Shown here: positions 27,314-36,300 of the stretch, in pieces
Layout of the letters: the number at the start of each line of letters is the position of its first letter
Position numbering within the stretch: position 1 is the stretch's first letter
NCBI GenBank assembly: GCA_017650905.1
Contig: JAGCDZ010000100.1
Span: forward strand, 124,001 to 188,000
Length of the DNA stretch: 64,000 nt
DNA from: Prevotella sp.
GTDB lineage: Bacteria > Bacteroidota > Bacteroidia > Bacteroidales > Bacteroidaceae
Reading direction: 5' to 3'
Notes under the pieces: model-generated
The model's input: the letters and a program-made list of their open reading frames with translations, nothing else
The model's database searches: none
What the model was told of the DNA's origin: nothing
Translations under genes and position numbers: made by a program

Positions 27314-30300
27314 ATGACATACAAGGATAGATACAGACTGATATACACTTTGTTACTGACAGCCCTGCTGGCTGGCGGAAGCTTGAATGTAATGGCGCAG
27401 GGCGTTGTAGTCCACGGCAATGTCTATGGCGGTGGCAACCTAGCCGACGTGAAGACCAATACTGCTGTAAATATGAGCGCCGGTACGGTAAAAGGTAATG
27501 TGTTCGGTGGCGGCAAGGGTACTGGAGAAAACTCATTCACATGTGATAAAGCCATGGTGGGAGAAGAAGTAGCCGATAACGCGTGCGAAGATCCCGATTC
27601 AGAAACGAATAAAAATAAAGGAACAATAGTCACCATCAGTAACGGCACTGTGGGAACCCTTGAGGGAACTGGGGATACCCAAACGCTAAAAGATGGTACT
27701 GGCAACGTCTATGGTGGCGGTGAGGTTGGCCGCGTGGAATGGAATACGCAAGTGAGGATAGGCGTTGGGACTGGAGGAGGAACATTCGCGCCCGTTATTT
27801 ATGGAAGTGTATTTGGTGCAGGAAAGGGCTTGGAGACACATGGTTATTCGGCTCTGGTGCGTGGCAATAGTACGGTCACCGTTCAAGGCGATGCCAAGAT
27901 TGGTTATAACGTATATGGTGGCGGCGAGAATTCAACGGTGGGCAGATATTGGGTGAAAGATATTCCCGCAACTGCTTGTACAGGTGAAACACCACCTACA
28001 GCTCCTACCGATTTGCCTACTGGAATGCCGTATAAACAGAGAAAAGGCGGAATCTGTCATGTCACCATTCAGGGTAATGCAGATATAGGATATAATGGCG
28101 CAACAGATACAAAAGGAAATGTCTTTGGTGCAGGCAAGGGAGTTGAGCCCCATTTTGTTGCAAGTGGACCAGGTATGTCCCAAAAGATGACTAACACAAA
28201 TGAGCTGGTAGGTTTTACCGCTACAACTGGTCAAACTGCCGAAGAAGCTTATTTAGAGTTCCTTCAAACCTTGTCCTTAGTCACCAATTCTTATGTGACC
28301 ATCGACGGATCGGCCAAAGTCAAAGGTTCCGTCTATGGTGGTAGCGAGAGTGGATTTGTACAGACCAATACTAACGTAACGATTCTGGGTAGTGACTGCG
28401 TAATTGGTACGACAACCTATGGTAACGTCTTTGGCGGCGGAAAAGGTCTTTCGACATTTGCTGAAGCCGGAAAGGTGAAAGGAACCACTACAGTAGCTAT
28501 CAGTGATGGTACTGTTAAGGGTAACGTCTATGGTGGTGGAAGTTTGGGTGATGTGGGTACCATCACAAAGCCAGCTGATTACAATTATACTTGGAAAAAG
28601 ACCGATGGCAGCAATAACTATAACATCCATTACAATAACGATATCACTGGTACAAACACTAATAGTGGTATTTGCACGGTTACTATCTCCGGTGGTACGA
28701 TAGGTACCGGTGGAACTGTGTCATCCGAGCATGGTAATGTGTTCGGAGCAGGTCGGGGTCTTGATGACACATGGTGGTGTGAGAAAGCCATAGCGTTCGC
28801 AACAGATGTCAGCGTCACTGCTGGCACGGTGAATGGTAACGTCTATGGTGGCGGTGAGATAGGTCGTGTGGAAGATGATGCGAAGGTGACAATAGGAGAT
28901 CCGGCTGTAACAGATGCTCTTGAAATCACTGGCAGCGTGTTCGGTGCAGGTGCTGGCAAAAAGACACATGGCTACTCGGCTTTGGTGCGTGGCAATGCTG
29001 ATGTCACCATTCAGGGCATTGCCAAGGTTGGAGGTAGTGTCTATGGTGGTGGCGAGATAGCCTCGGTGGGAAGATTCAAAGTCGATGGTGGATTACCGTC
29101 AAAACCACAAAGCGGTGGAATATGTAAGGTTGCTGTCAAAGACGATGCCGAAATCACGGGCAACGTATTTGGTGCTTGTAAAGGTGTTGAGTCTGAATAT
29201 GTTCAGAGTAACTATAAAAGTTTCTGCAGTATGCAGACCCATGCAATCGGTACAAAAGATAAAGACGGTAATGATTTGGCAGAAAACACCTATTGGAATT
29301 ATTATGAACCAAACCATACTTTTATCTGGAGATATTATCCTACAGAGGCTGAATACCTTGTGTTCCTTAAAACATTGGCCTTAACTAGCAATACCGAAGT
29401 GACCATCGATGGAAGAGCCACTGTCAATGGCTCTGTCTATGGTGGAGGCGAGTTGGGTATTACTTTAGGAAATTCGACTGTCGACATGCTTGGTGGTAGC
29501 GTGATCCATAATGTATTTGGCGGTGGCTCACTGGCCGACACGAACACCACAATGTGGGATGCCACTCATAATCAGCTGTATGATTATGTTGAGCTCGAAT
29601 TGATAAATGGCTTGTCACATGTGACAGGTTATTATGAAAAGTCGGGTGATGATTATACATTAACCTCAGATGTTACAGCACAATCAGGCCATACCTATTA
29701 TGCTATTTACAAGACTAAAGTCAACCTGCTTGGTGGAACGATTGGTGGTGATGCATACGGTGGCGGTCTGGGACGATTGGCCAAGGCTGAGGTGGCTGCT
29801 GATCCAAGCAATAACATAGCAGGCCAGGCTGCTGTCAAACCCATTGAGGCCAGGGTCTATGGTGATGTCAAGGTGAACCTGAACGGTATGACGGTCGGTG
29901 AGTGGAATGATGCTTCTACCACCATTCAGTCGCTCCTGTCGACTACTGCCATTGATGGTAATGGCGATAATGATAGAACGGATAACGACGACGACTACTA
30001 TGTCGTAAAATCCAAGGGCTGTATCGTTAACCGTGTCTTTGGATGTAACGACCTGAACGGTTCGCCCCAAGGCAATGTCATGGTGCATGTCTTTGCTACG
30101 CAGAATGCTTCTGCTTCAAAGACAGTTGTTGGAGACAAGTTCATCAATGACAATATTGATTTAACCAAAGGGACAAGTGAAACCGACGAAGCATATTTGA
30201 CAAGACTAAAAGATATTCATGCAAAAGAGATTGTATTAGCCACCGCATTAAGCATTAATACAAGCTCCTATGAGATTGGCGAATCTGCCACTTCGTCTGA

Positions 30301-33300
30301 AGTCAAAACGGCTATCAATAATGTAATTGGAGCTATCAATGAAAAAACAGCAGCACAAATTAATGCTGTCAAGTACGATCTGAAAGCAGTGTATGGCGGC
30401 GGTAACGAGGCTGCGTATAATCCTGTAACGCCTTATCATCCCACAACGGCGGCTACTGGCTCTAAGGTTCAGGTCATCATTGAGGGATGTGAATATACCA
30501 GTATTGAGACGGTGTATGGTGGCGGTAATGCTGCACCTGTTCCTGAAGCAAATGTGGCAATTAAAGCCGCTTACGAGATAGAGACAGTGTTTGGCGGTGG
30601 TAATGGTAAAGATAACAAAGAGAGTGACAACTCCGTTAATGAAGGTGCTGACATCGGTACGCTTGACCATGGGAGCACCACTTACGGAACGGGCAACGCC
30701 AACACCCTGATTACCGGTGGCTATATCCATGAGGCCTATGGTGGAAGTAACGAGCGTGGTACCATCATGGGTACGGTGAATCTTACTTCCAATGCCATCT
30801 CTCCTTGTGACATGCTTGTGAAAAAGATGGTGACTGCTGGTAAGAATGCCGACATCATGGGTGATGCCATTACTGTCCTAGGCTGTATGCCTAACTCATG
30901 GGTGGATGAGTACTATGGCGGTGCCGACAATGCCAACGTGCATGGCAACGTGGAACTAACCATCACTAGTGGTAACTTCCACAAGGTGTTTGGCGGCAAC
31001 AATAAGAGTGGCATTATCATGGGCCATATCAAGGTAAATATCGAGGAGACTGGCTGTATTCCTATCAATATCGATGAGTTGTATCTCGGTGGTAACAATG
31101 CGGCCTATTCTTACTTTGGCTATTATGTGGTGCCTGAAACAGATGAAAATGGCAACATTGTAATGGAAGATGGCAAACCCAAACCTCTTCTTACAGATGG
31201 CAGACTTACTTTTGAGCCAAGAGTATCAGCAACGGATACTCACAAGGCGGTAAAGAAGATGTTCAGAGGGACCAATTATGAGGAATATTCCGGAACAGGA
31301 GATGATACATTCTCTCATTACGACGAACATCCTGAATTGAACATTATCTCCTGTACTCATATTGGCCAGGTGTTTGGCGGTGGTTATGGAACAGGTGCTA
31401 CCATGTATGCTGACCCGACAGTGAATATCAATATGATTCAGGGAAACAATTATAGCAATATTACCCAATCAGATGATAACCCTTATCAGTTGGGTGAGAT
31501 TGGTGATGTGTTCGGTGGTGGTAATGCGGCCGATGTCATTGGTGATCCAACGGTGAATATCGGTACAGTGGAGAATGTCCAACTTCATCAGAGCCATAAT
31601 GCAACTGATGGCTATACGATGAGTGGAAATCAACCCGTTCTTGGTGCCTACATCACAGGAAGTGTGTATGGCGGCGGTAAGGGTGAAGCAGATAACTTCT
31701 TCTGCGACAAAGCCATGATTGGAAAAAATGGTGATGGTATAGCCAATCCAATTGGCGGACCGACTGTCAATATCTATAAAGGTATTGTGATAGGTAACGT
31801 CTATGGCGGCGGTAAGGTTGGACGAGTGGAAAAGAACACTGAGGTGACGATTGGACACGGAAATGGCGGATCAGGAACAGGTTCACCTATCATTAAAGGT
31901 AACGTGTTCGGAGGCGGTGCCGGTGTAAATACACACGGATACTCTGCGCTGGTACGAGGCAATCCTACCGTCCTTATTGAGGGCGATGCCAAGGTCTTGG
32001 GCAGCGTCTATGGCGGTGGTGAGATAGCTTCGGTGGCCAGATATGATGTCAGTGGCGGAGCACCGGTTGCTTTGGCACAAATCAATGGCCATTACAGCGG
32101 TTATTGTACCGTAACTGTTCAAGGCTATGCCGAAATAGGGCCTGACGGCATGAAGATGTATCATTCGGAAATAACAGACGGAACAGATAAACCCGATGAC
32201 TTCGGCCACGTCTTCGCTGCCGGCAAGGGAATCCTGCCTAAAGTTTATGATTACACAGTTCCTACATCTACAGATTATCATAGTACTACTTATGAAATAA
32301 AAGAGCATATGCCCAGACGTATGGTGCTTTATAAAGATAAAAAGAGTTCCTATTGGGAGTATGTTGACCAGAATTTTGTTGAACCAGCAAATGCTACTGC
32401 AAGTGATTTAGCGAACCAAAATGTTTGGGAATACTTCTCAAGTGAGGAAGCTTATTTCGATTTTATTGAAACGTTGGCTCTATCCACTCAGACTGAATTG
32501 ACTATTGGCGGACACGCCTTTGTGAAAGGTTCAGCATATGGTGGCAGCGAGAATGGTACTGTGCAGTTCAATACGAATGTAACCATTCAGGGGAATTGCC
32601 AGATTGGCCAGGGTAAAGAGATTACCACGCGCTATGAAGACTATACGGGTGGCAGCTTGTTTGGTTTAACTACTCCTCCTATAAAATCAGGTTCTGGCCC
32701 TACGGCTGTATATTATGACTTGGAATGTGCCAGCTGGGATTATGGCAAGGTTGAGGGAAGCAATACTATCTATGCCCCTTACGACCCGAACGCTAATGCT
32801 ACGGCTCCTTTGGATAAATATCCAGCAGTAGGAACTGCAACTGCTAAATCAACCGAAGGCGGCAGACGCATTGCTTCGGATGGCCATACCTACTACGGCA
32901 ACGTGTTCGGTGGTGGCTCAGGTAGTGTACCTTATTTCGATACCCGGAAGGGTATAAGCAGGTACATCATGACTGCAGGACAGGTTAAAGGTGATGCAAC
33001 TGTTACCATCGAAGGCGGTCATATCTTGACCAATGTCTATGGTGGCTGTGAAGCTACCAATGTACTGGGTAAAGCTACAGTTACGATGACAGACGGTACA
33101 ATCGGCGTGCCGCGTACCTTGGCTCAGATTGATGCTCATCCCGTCACTTGCTATTTGTTCGGTGCAGGTAAGGGCGACCAGCGTGTATTCTTCAACAAAG
33201 ACACGAACGTGGAGGATGTTGAGGTAGAGATTACCGGTGGCAAAATCTTTGGATCCGTCTTTGGCGGCGGTGAGGATGGTCATGTGCTGCGTGATGTGAC

Positions 33301-36300
33301 GGTGACCATCGGTGCTGCTGGTGTGAATGGTGCATCGCCGTCCGGCCCGTCTATCGGCAACTGGGGTACCAGCTATGTCGATGGCAACGTGTTTGGTGGT
33401 GGTCGTGGCTTCGGAGGCGATGCCTATACGGCGGGTAATATCGCAGGCAGCGTTAAGATGGAAATCAAGGGTGGTAGCATACTCGGTTCCGTCTACGGCG
33501 GTGGACGACTGGGCTCTGTGGGCTATGGACTGTTTGATGCGGTAACTAATGATGTGATAACACCTGGCTATGGAGAGATGCGAAAAGACACCGACACCGA
33601 AACAGGTTTCAGCACCGATGGATTCTTCACGAATGGTCGTGGTCACATCGACATCACTATCAGTGGTGGTACTATCGGTAATACTCTTGAATATATTGTT
33701 CCTAATGCTACTAATATGGCAGAGGCTGGTATCCCTGAAAATGATCGTGACATTAGCAAATGGAATGATGATAACAAGTATTGGGATACATGGAAGGAAT
33801 TCTACAACATCTCCAAGACGGAGTTTGATCCAATTACCGGACAGCTGACCCACACGAAGGGTGGCAACGTCTTTGCGGGCGGTATGGGACGTTTCTACAA
33901 AGTTGACGGCAATACGTACATCACCGATATTGACTGGCGGAAGTTGGGTTGCGTCAAGAGCACCAAGCTGAGCATCACAGGCGGCACCATCAGGAGCAAT
34001 GTCTATGGTGGCGGCGAGCTTGGACAAGTGGTGGGTTATCATACTGTCAAAGATGCTCAAGGTAATATAGTTTACACTGACGCAAATAATACCATTGCTG
34101 AAGTGACTGGTACCGAAATCACCATTCAGGGAAGCAATACTACTATCGGTTCTGAGGTTAAAGACGGTGAAACAGTGAAATACACCTTCGGTAGCGTCTT
34201 TGGCGGTGGCTATGGCAGCCTTATGGATGAAATTCCTGGTACCACGTCGAAGCCCAAGTTTGATGCCGGTCTTGTCAAGGAAGACACAAAGATTGACATG
34301 CAGAACGGTGAGGTAAAGGCCAGTATCTATGGCGGTGGCGAGATGGCCAGTGTGGAAGGAAGCACCGATGTAGCGGTTAGCGATGGTACTGTGGGTATAG
34401 CACCAATTACTATTTCCAACACCAAACGCTATTTCGGCGGTGCCAAGATGGGTAATGTCTATGGCGGCGGCAGCGGTCATGGCAACACTGTGCGTTCCGG
34501 AAAGATTTTCAAGAACACCAATGTCTCCATCAGTGGTGGTACTATATACCATAATGTATATGGTGGTGGCGCTTATGGTACGGTGGGTGATTTCGATTAT
34601 ACAGAAGACCCAAATGAGAATAATAAGGTCGTAGGCGTTAAAGGTCTCAAGACTTCCGGCACAGGCGTTGCCACAGTCACTATTACTGGCGGTACAATCG
34701 GAACTGACGGTAAGGAGAACGGCATGGTGTTCGGCTCTTCGCGAGGTGACATCAATGAGCCTGGTAAGCGTGATGACCATACGGCCTGGGTCTATGATGC
34801 AAATGTTACCATAGGCACCTCTGGTGAGGGTACTGCAGCACCTCAGCCTCAAATCAAGGGTTCCGTCTATGGCAGCGGCGAGAACGGTCATACCTTCAAC
34901 AATACCGATGTAAAGATATACAGCGGCACTATCGGCATTACTTCTGGATATGATATTACTTATACCGAGAATGGCCAAACGGTAACAAAAGGCGGTGCTG
35001 ACTATCCCTATCGTGGCAATGTCTATGGTGGCGGTTGCGGTACGGATAAGTATTATTCGAATCATGAAGAAGAGATCCACGATGGTAACGGCCAACTCTA
35101 CAACGCTTTGGCAGGCATCGTGTATGGCAACACCAATGTCACCATTACTGGCGGTCACATTGTTCGCAATGTTTATGGCGCTGGTGCCATGGGTTCGGTG
35201 GGAAGGTATGCCAAGTATGAAAGCGGTGAAAACAAGGGTAAAGACAAGATTATAAAGAACAGTAGCGTAACCAACGGCTTCGGTCTCAGCTGGCCCTACA
35301 AGTTCGAGTATGCTTTAGATGCCACCAGTACTGAACAAAACACGGTTTATACTGGTAAAACCACTATCGACATCAGTGGCGATGCACGCATCGGCTGTGG
35401 TGGTACTGACGACGGAAATGTGTTTGGAGCTGCCAGAGGTTCGGCAGATGTCGGAGAATACGGCATTACAGAACAGCGCTATGAGGAGGCTCTTTTGGCC
35501 AACGTCAGGGAGACAGAGGTGAAAGTTCGTTATGATACTACACCAACCAACCTGTCAGTGGCGTCATCAACGGGTACTGGAGCTTGCATCACCGGCTCGG
35601 TATTCGGTGGCGGTGAGGATGGTCACGTCTATGAGAATGCCAAGATAGAAATCACTGGTGGTTTGATAGGCCATAGCGTCTATGGCGGTGGTAAGGGTAA
35701 GGGTACTTACCCAGGTAAGTTGAAGGAAATTACAGGAAACCATGCCGAGTATGAGACCGATGTCGCAAGCTGGATTGCCGGTAAGATATATGGCAACACT
35801 TGGGTCAAGATGACGGGTGGCCATGTGATGCGTAACGTCTATGGTGGTGGTAACCTGGGTTCCGTGGGTAAAGGCAACTATGCTGGCGGAGCAGGAGACT
35901 ATTATCCAGCTGGCTACGGTGAGAAGATCACTACGGCTCTCTCTGAGAATACTGATTTTATGGGAAGCGGAAAGGCCAAAGTCGAGATTCTTGGCGGAAC
36001 CATTGGCACCCCTGATGGTGAGGAAGCCTACTTGGCTACGGGCAACGTGTTCGGTAGCAGTCGCGGTAGAACGGCAGCCGACGTGGGTGCACTTTCGCCA
36101 CGTTATGAGTATGCTCCCGATTTCTTCCTCGGCTATTGCAACGAGACCGAAGTCATCATTGGTACAGAGGCCACAGGTACTGTAGGAGGAACAGATTATG
36201 TTGCTGCCAGTGGCCCTACCATTTACGGCTCTGTCTATGGCGGCGGACGCGACGGACATGTGCGCAGGGAAACAAAAGTGACCATCAACGAAGGCACGAT

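Noticed and set aside
32918..35158. 746-codon open frame on the minus strand inside the third giant gene
   Set aside because: Gly/Thr/Val-rich repeat codons on the plus strand rarely give stops on the opposite strand. It has no signal or known domain and lies wholly within a clear coding gene.
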